Shown here piece by piece: positions 41,356-50,738 of a stretch of 64,000 bases of DNA. Below the pieces are notes generated by a model. It was not told the DNA's origin and made no database searches. It saw only the letters and a program-made list of their open reading frames with translations. Where the stretch lies: positions 220,006 through 284,005 of the forward strand of contig NZ_JAAEAA010000002.1 in assembly GCF_010119545.1 (NCBI RefSeq), in the 5' to 3' direction. The translations under genes were made by a program, and so were the position numbers. Numbering within the stretch: position 1 is the first letter of the stretch; each line of letters starts with the position of its first letter. Source of the stretch: Pontibacter fetidus. GTDB lineage: Bacteria > Bacteroidota > Bacteroidia > Cytophagales > Hymenobacteraceae.

Positions 41356-42498
41356 ATGCGTGTATATTTAGACAATGCTGCCACCACTCCCCTGGACAAG
41401 GAAGTTTTTGATGCCATGGCCCCTTATATGCTGGAGCACTTCGGAAATCCGTCATCTATTCACTCACACGGGCGCGAAGTTCGGGCTGCTATCGAAAAGG
41501 CACGTAAAACGGTTGCTACCTTGTTAAACACTTCTCCTGCCGAGATCTTTTTTACATCTGGTGGTACCGAAGCCGATAACTCGGCCCTTATCTGCACTTG
41601 CCGGGCGCTTGGCATTAAGCACGCTATTACCAGCAAACTAGAGCACCACGCTGTGTTACATACCATGGAGATGCTCGAAAAGCACAAAGGTATTCAGTTA
41701 AGTTACCTGGCACATGATGAGCGTGGTAACCTGGACCTGGAGCAGCTGGAAAGCATGTTGGCGAGTCAGCCACAAACCCTGGTATCTATAATGCATGCCA
41801 ACAACGAAATTGGTACGCTTAACGATATTCAAACTATAGGCGAGATTTGTAAGAAGTATAATGCCGTTTTCCATACCGATACGGTACAGACAATGGGCCA
41901 CTACAAACATGATTTACAGTCGCTGGGCGCTAATTTTATAGTTGGTTCGGCACACAAGTTTCATGGCCCTAAGGGTGTTGGTTTCCTATACAGCGACGCC
42001 AATATTAAAATACAGCCGCTTATACAAGGTGGATCGCAGGAACGAAACATGCGTGGCGGCACCGAAAACGTGTACGGCATTATCGGGTTGGCAAAAGCCC
42101 TTGAAATTGCTTACCGCGACATGGCCGATCACCAAAAGCACATACAAGCCCTGAAAGACAGAATGATCTATAAATTGCGTGAGCAACTGGAAGATGTAAG
42201 CTTTAACGGTATGTCGGAGTTTGGTGATAAAAGTTTGTATACAGTGCTAAATGTAAGCCTGCCTGCATCAGATATAAACGAAATGCTGCTGTTCAGCCTG
42301 GATATCAACAAAATTTCTGCATCTGGGGGTAGTGCCTGTAGCAGTGGTGCCGATGCCGGGTCGCATGTATTACGCGCCCTTAACGTTGATCCTGCACGTG
42401 GTTCAGTTCGTTTCTCTTTCAGCAAGTACAACACCGAAGCTGAAATTGATTATGTAGCAGAAACATTGGCTAAACTATATAACAAGGTTACTGCTTAG
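41356..42498 (+). CDS. Cysteine desulfurase (IscS/NifS family)
   Basis: It takes sulfur from cysteine for Fe-S clusters and tRNA thiolation, or selenium for SelD. The start is probably ATG 41356 (MRVYLDNAATTPLDKEV), the family N-terminus, giving 380 residues; an ATG at 41338 adds six. PLP-binding elements are SGGTEADNSAL, HADTVQ-type sequence reading FHTDTVQTMGHY, and the Schiff-base Lys in VGSAHKFHGPKG. The nucleophilic Cys is in GSACSSGADAGSH. No iscU or iscR is adjacent. Confidence 0.9.
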   Translation: MRVYLDNAATTPLDKEVFDAMAPYMLEHFGNPSSIHSHGREVRAAIEKARKTVATLLNTSPAEIFFTSGGTEADNSALICTCRALGIKHAITSKLEHHAVLHTMEMLEKHKGIQLSYLAHDERGNLDLEQLESMLASQPQTLVSIMHANNEIGTLNDIQTIGEICKKYNAVFHTDTVQTMGHYKHDLQSLGANFIVGSAHKFHGPKGVGFLYSDANIKIQPLIQGGSQERNMRGGTENVYGIIGLAKALEIAYRDMADHQKHIQALKDRMIYKLREQLEDVSFNGMSEFGDKSLYTVLNVSLPASDINEMLLFSLDINKISASGGSACSSGADAGSHVLRALNVDPARGSVRFSFSKYNTEAEIDYVAETLAKLYNKVTA

Positions 42499-42528
42499 TT
42501 GCTGCAACTATAAAATATAACATAAGAG

Positions 42529-42553
42529 CTCCGGTAGAGATACCGGAGTTTTT
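42529..42553. terminator. Rho-independent terminator after the cysteine desulfurase
   Basis: An 8-bp stem (CTCCGGTA at 42529-42536 with TACCGGAG at 42541-42548) with a 4-nt loop and a T run. Confidence 0.85.
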
Positions 42554-42587
42554 GTTTAAATAAAATATAACCCGATTTAAAGTATAA

Positions 42588-43169
42588 ATGAAAAGTATAG
42601 GTGTTTTTTGTGGAGCAAACACAGGTTTAAATCCAGTTTATAGTGAAGCTTCCGCAGCATTAGGTAAATTAATGGCAGAGCAACATATAGCTTTGGTATA
42701 TGGAGGTGGCAATGTTGGGCTGATGGGCGTGATTGCTGATGCAATTTTAGAACATGGCGGTAAAGCCCTAGGTGTTATTCCGCAAAGCCTGGTCGACCGC
42801 GAGGTGGCACATAGCAGACTACAGGAACTACACGTGGTACAAACCATGCACGAGCGCAAAGCATTGATGGCGGCCCGCTCCGATGCATTTATAGCCATGC
42901 CCGGCGGATTTGGCACCTTCGACGAAATCTGTGAGATCATCACCTGGAACCAGCTGGGCATCATTAAAAAGCCAGTGGCCTTCTTCAACATCAACGGTTA
43001 CTACGACAAGTTCTTCGAGATGATCCGTCATACTATAGCCGAAGGTTTTGTAAAGAAAGATCAGCTGGATAATCTTATTATAGAAGAAGATCCTGCTATA
43101 TTGCTACAAAAAATACGCGCATTTTCTGACGCCACTTCAGATTACTGGATCGACTTTAAAAGAATCTAA
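42588..43169 (+). CDS. LOG-family nucleotide phosphoribohydrolase (TIGR00730 type)
   Basis: A Rossmann-fold protein of 193 residues. The family hallmark PGGFGTFDEICEIITW (PGGxGTxxE) and VYGGGNVGLMGVIADA are intact. Characterised members release ribose-5-phosphate from cytokinin riboside monophosphate or from NMPs such as AMP. The bacterial role is probably nucleotide salvage. It starts the pair with the small barrel gene 13 bp downstream. Confidence 0.88.
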   Translation: MKSIGVFCGANTGLNPVYSEASAALGKLMAEQHIALVYGGGNVGLMGVIADAILEHGGKALGVIPQSLVDREVAHSRLQELHVVQTMHERKALMAARSDAFIAMPGGFGTFDEICEIITWNQLGIIKKPVAFFNINGYYDKFFEMIRHTIAEGFVKKDQLDNLIIEEDPAILLQKIRAFSDATSDYWIDFKRI

Positions 43170-43182
43170 TCACCTTAGAAAA

Positions 43183-43683
43183 TTGAACCTCACTCTTAGC
43201 CAGAAAGCGGTTGTAAAGTATAAACTGCTTTTGTTTGTTATATTGTTATTGCCTCTTTCTGAAAGTAAAGCCCAGGATGTTTTTTCGGTAGGGCCAACCT
43301 TTCATTTTAATTTTGGAGACAAAAAGCCAAAAGTAAGCTGGGGTGTGGAAGCTGCCTTGTGGTGGTATGAAAGTAATAGTGTGCCTGTAAGTGCCAATCT
43401 TGGGTTTGATCGCCGGAAAGGAAGTACGATACTATACACCCAGGCCCAGACCGGTGTTGCACTTGCCGGGCTTTCAGCGGGGCCATACGTGGAGTTCAGA
43501 AAAGAAGAACCAACTATAGTTGGCCTGCAAACCGATTACTGGGTAAACTATTACCTGGGCCTGAACTATAGAGTGCGGTACAACAAAGAAGGAACTCAGA
43601 AAGCCCTTGGCATTTACATAAAAGCCCCTATAGTTACGGATCCTGAGGAAAACAGCAGTGACGATGATTGGGATTGGGATTAA
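43183..43683 (+). CDS. Small secreted beta-barrel-like protein
   Basis: The protein has 166 residues and starts with TTG at 43183. The hydrophobic segment KLLLFVILLLPLSESKAQ is a signal peptide (cleaved near residue 30). The mature part alternates short Gly/aromatic strands (SVGPTFHFNFGDKKPKVSWG, then GVALAGLSAGPYVEFR), as in small outer-membrane barrels, and ends in an Asp/Trp tail (SSDDDWDWD). Function is unknown. It is likely co-transcribed with the LOG gene. It contains two CTATAG copies, one inside a 14-bp palindrome. Confidence 0.62.
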   Translation: MNLTLSQKAVVKYKLLLFVILLLPLSESKAQDVFSVGPTFHFNFGDKKPKVSWGVEAALWWYESNSVPVSANLGFDRRKGSTILYTQAQTGVALAGLSAGPYVEFRKEEPTIVGLQTDYWVNYYLGLNYRVRYNKEGTQKALGIYIKAPIVTDPEENSSDDDWDWD

Positions 43684-43696
43684 GCTGCAACTATAA

Positions 43697-43733
43697 AAAA
43701 GGGCTGGCAACATGTAAAGTTACCAGCCCTTTT
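43697..43733. terminator. Bidirectional terminator
   Basis: An 11-bp perfect stem (AAAAGGGCTGG 43697-43707 with CCAGCCCTTTT 43723-43733) between the convergent small barrel gene and hemH. Confidence 0.9.
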
Positions 43734-43753
43734 GTTTAAACTATAGTTGAAAC

Positions 43754-44782
43754 CTAGCTTTCCAACACCATGGCTTTTACTGCTTCAACCCAGGTATCGT
43801 TTGAGTTAAGGCTTTCTACAAGCTGCCATTTTTCGCCACCGGCATGCTCAAACATTTCCTTAAATTCCTCTCCTACTTCTATCGTTGTTTCCAGGCAGTC
43901 GGCTACAAAGGCAGGGCTAAAGGCCAGCACCTTTTTAATACCTTTTGAAGGAAGGGTTTTCAGCACTTCGTCGGTATAAGGTTGTAACCAAGGATCTTTC
44001 AGCAGACGACTCTGGAACGTAACGGTGTATTGGTCTTCGCTCAGGCCCAGTTGCTCGGCCAGTAACCTTGATGTTGCAAAGCAGGCGGCGCGGTAGCAGT
44101 ATTTATTACGCTTGTTATAGCTGTTGCAGCACGAACCCAATTTGCAGTAGCCTTTATCACTTCCTTTCAGTACCTGCCGCTCCGGCAAACCGTGGTAACT
44201 AAAGATCACGTGGTCATAGTTATCCTGAGCCATGTGCTGTTTACCTAACTCAGCGAATGAATTTATAAAGCCTGGGTGGTCGCAGAAAGAAGAGATGAAG
44301 TTTATACTTGGGATAACCCACCAGTCCTTTACGATCTCCATTATTTTATCCTGCACAGAACCTGTAGAAGCCGACGCATACTGCGGGAACAATGGCAGCA
44401 CTATAATCCGGTCCACACTTTTGTCACGGAGCTCTTCTAAAGCGCTTTTTATACTTGGGCTCTGGTAACGCATACCAAAGGCCACATGGTAGTCATCGCC
44501 AAGGGCAACCTGTAACTTTTCTTTCAGATCGAGGCCGTGGAAAAGTAATGGCGAGCCACGTTCTGTCCATAGTTCTTTATAAACCTTCGCTGATTTAGGA
44601 GCCCGAAAAGGAGCAATTATTCCGTTAATCAAAAAATAACGGCCAACAGGGTTTATATCTATCACGCGTCTATCCAGCAGGAACTCGCGCAGGTACTTTC
44701 TTACATCAGGGGTTTCAGGTGTGTCCGGGGTTCCGAGGTTTACCAGCAGAACACCTATTTTACCCATGTTTTTCTTGCTCAT
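43754..44782 (-). CDS. hemH: Ferrochelatase
   Basis: It inserts Fe2+ into protoporphyrin IX (or coproporphyrin III) in the last steps of heme synthesis. It has 342 residues. The N-terminus IGVLLVNLGTPDTPETPDVR and the active-site His in VIFSYHGLPERQ are typical, as is the acidic metal path near ETTIEVGEEF. A Cys-rich stretch (GYCKLGSCCNSYNKRNKYCY) may bind a [2Fe-2S] cluster. It is a single gene with its own promoter-like box. Confidence 0.94.
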   Translation of the reverse strand: MSKKNMGKIGVLLVNLGTPDTPETPDVRKYLREFLLDRRVIDINPVGRYFLINGIIAPFRAPKSAKVYKELWTERGSPLLFHGLDLKEKLQVALGDDYHVAFGMRYQSPSIKSALEELRDKSVDRIIVLPLFPQYASASTGSVQDKIMEIVKDWWVIPSINFISSFCDHPGFINSFAELGKQHMAQDNYDHVIFSYHGLPERQVLKGSDKGYCKLGSCCNSYNKRNKYCYRAACFATSRLLAEQLGLSEDQYTVTFQSRLLKDPWLQPYTDEVLKTLPSKGIKKVLAFSPAFVADCLETTIEVGEEFKEMFEHAGGEKWQLVESLNSNDTWVEAVKAMVLES

Positions 44783-44807
44783 CTACTTTCTTAATGCTTG
44801 TATAGTA

Positions 44808-44815
44808 CAAAGATA
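44808..44815 (-). promoter_or_regulatory. Putative -7 box (TATCTTTG) of hemH
   Basis: On the minus strand TATCTTTG fits TAnnTTTG, about 26 nt before the hemH ATG. No -33 TTTG is at the right distance. Confidence 0.5.
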
Positions 44816-44986
44816 CAAAGTATAACCCTATCCTTTTAATGAGAATTATCACTGTTGCTGCACCTTTATAGGATGCTGTATAAAGCTATAGGTACGAAAA
44901 ATGTTTGTATAGATTTAGTTTTTATCAGAAGTTACACTGCGCAGTACTGTAAACTATAGTTGCCGGTAAAGCTGCAGGTGTAAACC

Positions 44987-46024
44987 TTAGTCTTCATTTT
45001 CATACAGTTCCCACTTTGCTAACACGGCAGTAAAATCTTCTGGTAGCTCGGAGTTAAAGTATAGTTCCTGTTTGGTTACCGGATGTATAAAGCCCAGCGA
45101 TTTGGCATGCAGCGCCTGGCGTGGCATCAGTTTCATGGCGTTATCTACAAACGCTTTGTAGGTGCCCACCGGAGAACCATACACAATTTTATCGCCGCCA
45201 TAAGTAGCATCCGAGAAAAGCGGGTGGCCGATATACTTCATGTGCGCCCGTATCTGGTGCGTCCGGCCCGTTTCTAGGTTACATTGTACCAGCGTTACAT
45301 ACTTAAACTTCCGAAGCACCTTGTAATGCGTAACAGCATGCTTGCCATACGAACCATCGGGGTACACAGTCATAACTTTTCGGTCTTTGGCACTGCGGCC
45401 CACGTGCCCAACTATAGTTCCGGTATCCTGTTTCGGCACACCCCACACCAGCGCATAATAAGTGCGTTCTATGGTATGGTTGTAAAACTGCTTCGCCAAG
45501 AAAGCCATGCTATATTCCGTTTTGGCAATTACCAGCAAACCCGACGTATCTTTATCGATGCGGTGCACCAAACCAGGGCGCCCTTCGCCGTTACGCGCTG
45601 TTGGCAGGTTCTGTAGGTAATAAGTAAGTGCGTTTACTAAGGTGCCTGTCCAGTTGTTGTAAGCTGGGTGCACCACCATGCCCGCAGGTTTATTTACCAG
45701 TAGCAGTTCCTCGTCTTCGTAAACTATAGTCAGCGGGATATTCTCCGGCACAATATCGGTATCGCGCGGAGGCTCGGCCAGTGTTATAGTTATTACGTCC
45801 AGCGGCTTTACCTTATAGCTAACTTTTACAGGCTTGTCGTTCACCTGCACCGATTCTGCCCTGATGGCTTCCTGCAGTTTGTTACGGGTAACATTAGCCA
45901 GGCGGTCCATCAGAAATTTGTCGATCCGGAGCAATGCCTGCCCTTTATCCACTACAATACGGTGGTGCTCGTACAGTTCGTCCGAGTCTTCTGCGGTTAT
46001 GTCCTGTTCTTCGTAATCTGCCAC
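44987..46024 (-). CDS. rluD: 23S rRNA/RluD-type pseudouridine synthase
   Basis: It converts specific uridines to pseudouridine in rRNA. It has 345 residues. An N-terminal S4 domain (about 20-90, LLRIDKFLMDRLANVTRNKL) is followed by the RluA-family catalytic domain with VHRIDKDTSGLLVIAKT, whose Asp is the nucleophile. GRTHQIRAHMKYIGHPLFSD completes the site. RluD is the best fit from the S4 plus catalytic layout. An acidic N-terminal extension (DYEEQDITAEDSDELYEH) precedes the S4 domain. Confidence 0.88.
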   Translation of the reverse strand: MADYEEQDITAEDSDELYEHHRIVVDKGQALLRIDKFLMDRLANVTRNKLQEAIRAESVQVNDKPVKVSYKVKPLDVITITLAEPPRDTDIVPENIPLTIVYEDEELLLVNKPAGMVVHPAYNNWTGTLVNALTYYLQNLPTARNGEGRPGLVHRIDKDTSGLLVIAKTEYSMAFLAKQFYNHTIERTYYALVWGVPKQDTGTIVGHVGRSAKDRKVMTVYPDGSYGKHAVTHYKVLRKFKYVTLVQCNLETGRTHQIRAHMKYIGHPLFSDATYGGDKIVYGSPVGTYKAFVDNAMKLMPRQALHAKSLGFIHPVTKQELYFNSELPEDFTAVLAKWELYENED

Positions 46025-46057
46025 TGGTAAATTGTAACTATAAACGATACATAAAAA

Positions 46058-46086
46058 GAAAGCCGAAGTGTATCACATCGGCTTTC
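46058..46086. terminator. Terminator of the bamA-ompH operon
   Basis: A 9-bp stem (GAAAGCCGA 46058-46066 with TCGGCTTTC 46078-46086) extended by a GTG/CAC pair near the loop. On the minus strand it follows the last OmpH gene. Confidence 0.82.
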
Positions 46087-46110
46087 AAAATTATTAAGAA
46101 GTTAGCTTAC

Positions 46111-46731
46111 TTAGTTCTTCTTCTTGTTGTTTTTAGCTGGCGTTTTAGCCGGAGTTTTTGCTGGTGTAGTAGCAGCTGGTTTAGTTGCAGCAGGCTCGGC
46201 AGCTTTCGCTTTAGATGGATCAACACCTAATTTCTTTAATACAAGCGGAGAGATATCGCCATCTTCCGGGCCAGCAAGTAGTGCCTGGTTGCTGATAACG
46301 TAAGTATAACCATTCTCTTTTGCTACGTCTTTAATAGCCTTGTCGATTTTAGCGATAACCGGGTCAACTAAAGATTTTTCTTTCTGCTGTAAAGACTGCT
46401 GTGCATTACGCTGAAACTCCTGGATAGAGTTGTTCAGGTTCATCAGTTCTTTTTCTTTGTCCTCACGGATGGTTTTATCCATAGTGGCAGCACCTTTTTC
46501 GTAAGCCTGCAGTTTGTTCTCATAGTCTGCATACTTTCCTTTCAGCTGGTTTTCCAGCACAGTGCTGTGGTCTTTTAACTGAGACTCTATTTGCTTGCTC
46601 TCAGGCAGTTGTAGTAAAATGAATTCAACGTTAGTATAACCAATCTTCAGGGGCTGGTCGCTGCTCTGTGCGAAAGACGCAAAGCTGATCAGTAAAAACG
46701 CTACTACTAAAGTTTTGATCTTGTTCATCAT
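46111..46731 (-). CDS. OmpH/Skp-family periplasmic chaperone (second)
   Basis: The protein has 206 residues (start ATG 46731 or 46728). The signal MMNKIKTLVVAFLLISFASF ends in AQ. A coiled-coil arm (about 50-130, EKELMNLNNSIQEFQRNAQQ) and the hydrophobic trimer core (KIGYTNVEFILLQLPESKQI) match Skp/OmpH. The C-terminus is an Ala/Thr/Pro/Lys-rich tail (KPAATTPAKTPAKTPAKNNK), absent from E. coli Skp. It probably carries unfolded barrel proteins to BamA, which is encoded two genes upstream. Confidence 0.9.
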   Translation of the reverse strand: MMNKIKTLVVAFLLISFASFAQSSDQPLKIGYTNVEFILLQLPESKQIESQLKDHSTVLENQLKGKYADYENKLQAYEKGAATMDKTIREDKEKELMNLNNSIQEFQRNAQQSLQQKEKSLVDPVIAKIDKAIKDVAKENGYTYVISNQALLAGPEDGDISPLVLKKLGVDPSKAKAAEPAATKPAATTPAKTPAKTPAKNNKKKN

Positions 46732-46761
46732 TGGTTGGTTAATTAATAATAAGTATAAAGG

Positions 46762-47427
46762 TTAGTTGTTAGGCTTCTTTTTGGTGGCTGGTTTTTTAGG
46801 CTGTTGCTCCGCTGGTTTTTGTTCCTGCTGTTCGCCTTCGCCTACTGCCGGTAGGTCATCTGTTTTATCTTTCAGGGCATCGGCAGGCTGCTTGCCTTTC
46901 GTGTTTGCCTTATCCGATGCAAGCCCCAGCTCTTCCAGCACATATTCGGTATAGTCGTGTATCGGGTTAGTATAGATCATCACCAAATCTCCCGACTTAT
47001 CAAACATAATGGCGATCTGCTTCGATTTGGACACTTTTTCTACAGCTGTAAAAACTTCATCCTGTATCGGGCGCATCAGGTCCTGGCGGCGCTTAAACAT
47101 CATGCCTTCGTAGCCAAACACCTTGCGCTGGTAATCGCGCACTTCTGTTTCTTTTTTACTGATCTCGGCCTGGCGCTTCTTCTTCATTTCTTCGGTAAGC
47201 AGCACCTCTTCGGCACGGTATTCCTGTTTCAGTTTATCGGCTTCCTTTTGCAGGTTCTCAATTTCCTTTTCCCAGGTCTCAGCATATTTGTCCATCTCCT
47301 GCTGCACTTTGTTGTAAGCAGGCATTTTGCCAAGTATAAAGTTCGAATCAATATACCCAATCTTCTGTGCATTGGAAACATGCGCCAGAAGAAAGACTGT
47401 TAAAAAGATGAACAAAAACTTTTTCAT
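46762..47427 (-). CDS. OmpH/Skp-family periplasmic chaperone (first)
   Basis: The protein has 221 residues. The signal peptide KKFLFIFLTVFLLAHVSNAQ is cleaved after residue 20. KIGYIDSNFILGKMPAYNKV is the family start, followed by a long charged coiled coil (EIENLQKEADKLKQEYRAEE). The tail is Pro/Gln/Lys-rich. It directly follows bamA (16-bp gap) and precedes its paralogue (30 bp), an arrangement standard in Bacteroidota for outer-membrane protein assembly. Confidence 0.9.
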   Translation of the reverse strand: MKKFLFIFLTVFLLAHVSNAQKIGYIDSNFILGKMPAYNKVQQEMDKYAETWEKEIENLQKEADKLKQEYRAEEVLLTEEMKKKRQAEISKKETEVRDYQRKVFGYEGMMFKRRQDLMRPIQDEVFTAVEKVSKSKQIAIMFDKSGDLVMIYTNPIHDYTEYVLEELGLASDKANTKGKQPADALKDKTDDLPAVGEGEQQEQKPAEQQPKKPATKKKPNN

Positions 47428-47443
47428 ACTGATTCCTTTCTAA

Positions 47444-49927
47444 TTAGCGCAACTGCTGCCCTATAATAAAGTGGAACATGCCTTGTTTTGCATTTGGCTG
47501 GCCTGGTACATCATCCAGTCTCCAACCATAGTCGAAGCCCAGTAAACCGAAGGCTGGCATAAATATCCTGGCACCTATACCCGCAGAGCGGTAAAGCTTA
47601 AACGGGCTATAGTTGTCATACGAACCAAAGTTATTACCTGCCTCTAAAAACGCTAAACCATAAATAGTAGCTGCCGGGCTAGGCGATATCAACTGGCGAA
47701 GTTCCATTACAAATTTGTTGTAAGCTATACCACCTGCCTGTAACAGGCTTGGGTCATTGCCTTCAAATACACTTTCATCGTCATACCCACGTAAGCCAAT
47801 GTATTCTGTACCAACAAATACGTTGCCACCACCAAGGCCAGAACCACCAAGCTTAAATCGCTCAAAGGGTCCTATAGTTGCATCAGAATCATACTTACCC
47901 AGGAAGCCAAAATGCGCTCTTGTATTCAATACCAATTTCCCTGCCAAGTTTATAAAATACGATGCATCAAACATCCATTTATTAAATTCTATAAACTCAT
48001 ACTTGCCGGCATTGTCTTTAAACAGCGAGTAAGGCGGCGTCAGGTTTACGCTTAAAGATAACTGCGAACCACGCGTTGGATATGTCGGGTTATCTATACT
48101 ATAGCGCGAAAGCGTGTTCACAAACGAGATACTGTTAGAAGTACCATCTGTAAAATCTTGGAACAGCTGTCTATAGTTATCTAAGTTATAGCGGCTGTAA
48201 GATACCGAATGCGTAATGTTAAAGTAGTTATCAGGCCACTGTAGTCTGCGGCCCAGCGATACCGATGCACCGTTCACATCCAGTTTCGACTCCTGCTCCA
48301 GGAAATCAGGGCGGCGGTATACTGTTTTAAACAAGCTTACAGTTAAGGAGTGCGGCTTGCGGCCACCTAACCAGGGCTCTGTAAACGACATAGAATAAGA
48401 CTGGTAGTATTTACCGTTTGCCTGCACGTTCAGCGACAAACGCTGTCCGTCGCCGCTTGGCACTGGCGTCCATTCTTTAATATCCCAGAACTTGCGTGTT
48501 GAGAAGTTATTCAGCGTTAAGCCTACCGTACCTACAGCACCTATCGGTCCACCCCAACCACCAGATAAACTGATCTGGTCGTTTGGTCTTTCCACTACCG
48601 AGTAATGAATATCTACCGTACCATCTGCCTGGTTTGGTATCGGCTGTAAACCTATCGTTTCAGGGTCAAAATAGCCAAGAGCGGCCAGTTCGTTTCTTGT
48701 TCTGATCAGATCGTCGCGGCTATACTTTTCGCCAGGCAGCGTGCGCAATTCTCTTCGGATTACGTGCTCGCTGGTTTTGGTATTACCGGTTATAACCACA
48801 TTTTTTATAGTTGCCTGCGGGCCTTCGTACACACGCATTTCCAGGTCAATCGAGTCGCCTTCTACGCGAACTTCCACAGGGTCTATACTTTGGAACAGGT
48901 ACCCATCATTCTGGTAAAGTGCTGATACGTCTATACCTGTCGGGTTATAAGTAAGGCGCTTATCTAACTCCTGGCGGTTATAAACATCTCCTTTTTCAAT
49001 ACCTAATACTTTGCTCAGGTACTCGTCATCGTACAGGTAATTGCCTTTCCAGGTAATGTTGCGGTAGTAATAGCGGCGGCCTTCATCTACTGTTATTCTA
49101 ATGCCCAGCCTGTCGTCGCTTATTCTATAAACCGAATCTGACACAATGATCGCGTCGCGGTAGCCTTCTGAGTTATAGAAATCAAGTAGTAACTGTTTGT
49201 CGTTCTCGTACTCAGAGCGCTGAAACTTAGAGGATGAGAATGTGTTGATCAAACTCTTTTCCTTGGTCTTCTTCATTTGCTTCTCCAGTTTTCTGTCAGA
49301 GAAGGCTTCGTTACCAACTATATCTATCTCCCCGATCTTTACTTTCGGGCCTTTATCTATTTTAATATCCAGCACCACACTGTTAGGTAAAAGCGAATCC
49401 GGGCGCTGGGTCATGTTCACCTTCGCATTCAGGTAGCTTTTCTCGGCAAAGTAGTTTTTGATAACTGTGCGCGTACTGTTCAGGGTAGCATCGTTTACTG
49501 TTCTGCCGCGCTGCAGGCTAATCTTATCGTTCAGCGCTTCCTGCTGCGATTTATTTATACCTGAGAACGTAAAACGTGAAAGGCGCGGGCGCTCTTTTAA
49601 ATGGAAATCAAGAAATATCTGGTCGCCTTCTATGCGGGAAATGGTAACATCCACATCGCCTATAATACCCTGTGCCCATAGTTTCTGGATGGCCTGGCTG
49701 ATGTCTTCGCCAGGTACCGTTATCTCGTCACCTACTTTAAGGCCGGTAACTGAAATAAGAGCGTTGGGATCCAGGAAGCTGGCGCCGCTTACGGTAATGC
49801 CGCCAATACGGTATTCACGTGGCTGCGTGTAATCAACAGGGCTTTTTTGCGTAGCGTTGTTAAGAACTTGGGAAGAGGCTGTGCCTGCCAAAAGCAGGAA
49901 AAACAGCACCCAGATGCATCTTGTCAT
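47444..49927 (-). CDS. bamA: Outer-membrane protein assembly factor BamA
   Basis: It inserts beta-barrel proteins into the outer membrane. It has 827 residues: signal peptide (to about residue 19), then POTRA domains to about 430 (YRIGGITVSGASFLDPNALI, later YYRNITWKGNYLYDDEYLSK and IKNVVITGNTKTSEHVIRRE), and a 16-strand barrel. The barrel contains the conserved VGTEYIGLRGYDDESVFEGN-type loop near the L6 region. The final strand ends FHFIIGQQLR, with Arg rather than the usual terminal aromatic residue. It is in an operon with uppS upstream and two Skp-like chaperones downstream. Confidence 0.94.
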   Translation of the reverse strand: MTRCIWVLFFLLLAGTASSQVLNNATQKSPVDYTQPREYRIGGITVSGASFLDPNALISVTGLKVGDEITVPGEDISQAIQKLWAQGIIGDVDVTISRIEGDQIFLDFHLKERPRLSRFTFSGINKSQQEALNDKISLQRGRTVNDATLNSTRTVIKNYFAEKSYLNAKVNMTQRPDSLLPNSVVLDIKIDKGPKVKIGEIDIVGNEAFSDRKLEKQMKKTKEKSLINTFSSSKFQRSEYENDKQLLLDFYNSEGYRDAIIVSDSVYRISDDRLGIRITVDEGRRYYYRNITWKGNYLYDDEYLSKVLGIEKGDVYNRQELDKRLTYNPTGIDVSALYQNDGYLFQSIDPVEVRVEGDSIDLEMRVYEGPQATIKNVVITGNTKTSEHVIRRELRTLPGEKYSRDDLIRTRNELAALGYFDPETIGLQPIPNQADGTVDIHYSVVERPNDQISLSGGWGGPIGAVGTVGLTLNNFSTRKFWDIKEWTPVPSGDGQRLSLNVQANGKYYQSYSMSFTEPWLGGRKPHSLTVSLFKTVYRRPDFLEQESKLDVNGASVSLGRRLQWPDNYFNITHSVSYSRYNLDNYRQLFQDFTDGTSNSISFVNTLSRYSIDNPTYPTRGSQLSLSVNLTPPYSLFKDNAGKYEFIEFNKWMFDASYFINLAGKLVLNTRAHFGFLGKYDSDATIGPFERFKLGGSGLGGGNVFVGTEYIGLRGYDDESVFEGNDPSLLQAGGIAYNKFVMELRQLISPSPAATIYGLAFLEAGNNFGSYDNYSPFKLYRSAGIGARIFMPAFGLLGFDYGWRLDDVPGQPNAKQGMFHFIIGQQLR

Positions 49928-49934
49928 TAATATT

Positions 49935-50678
49935 TTACTTGATTAGTTGTTCACTGGTCTTTCCGAAGCGCCTTTCGCGACGTTGGTAAGATATTATTGC
50001 TTCGTACAAATGTTCCTTCCGGAAATCAGGCCAAAGCAATTCGGTAATGTATAGTTCGGTATAAGCTAATTGCCACAATAAAAAGTTACTGATCCGCATT
50101 TCACCACTTGTACGGATAAGCAGTTCCGGGTCGGGCATGCCTGCTGTTGCCAGGTTTGCAGCTACCATACTTTCTGTAATTTCTGCTGCCTGCAATTCTC
50201 CCCTCTCTACTTTGGATGCCAGCTTTTTCATTGCCTGTGTCAGCTCCCAACGGCCACTATAGCTCAGCGCCAGCACCAATGTCATCCGCGAATTGCCGCT
50301 TGTCATTTCTATGGCTTCCATCAGTTCCTGCTGGCAGCTTTTTGGCAAACTATCGGTATCGCCTATCGTTTGTAAGCGTATGTTATTTTTGTTAAGCGTA
50401 GCTGTCTCTTTGCGTATAGTTGTAACCAGCAATTGCATCAGTGCTGATACTTCGCTCGCCGGCCTGGACCAGTTTTCGGTTGAGAAAGCGTATAAAGTAA
50501 GGTATTGTACGCCAAGTTCGGCGGCAGCTTCTACGGTTTCGCGCACGGCTGTAATAGCGCTTTTGTGCCCGAAAATGCGTAAGCCACCCCGCTGCTTTGC
50601 CCAGCGCCCGTTACCGTCCATTATAACGGCAATGTGCTTGGGTAAATTGTTTATATCTACTTTCTCCCTAAGATCCAT
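49935..50678 (-). CDS. uppS: Undecaprenyl diphosphate synthase (isoprenyl transferase)
   Basis: It makes the C55 lipid carrier precursor for peptidoglycan and surface polysaccharides by cis-adding isopentenyl units to FPP. It has 247 residues. The signature HIAVIMDGNGRWAKQRG holds the catalytic Asp, and YLTLYAFSTENWSRP and LLIRTSGEMRISNFLLWQLA are the other conserved blocks. It lies 8 bp upstream of bamA, in the usual Bacteroidota order. Confidence 0.96.
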   Translation of the reverse strand: MDLREKVDINNLPKHIAVIMDGNGRWAKQRGGLRIFGHKSAITAVRETVEAAAELGVQYLTLYAFSTENWSRPASEVSALMQLLVTTIRKETATLNKNNIRLQTIGDTDSLPKSCQQELMEAIEMTSGNSRMTLVLALSYSGRWELTQAMKKLASKVERGELQAAEITESMVAANLATAGMPDPELLIRTSGEMRISNFLLWQLAYTELYITELLWPDFRKEHLYEAIISYQRRERRFGKTSEQLIK

Positions 50679-50738
50679 TTAACCACAATTTCCTTGCAAG
50701 TTACAAAAAGCAAGATAATTTAATTAAAAATTAAATGG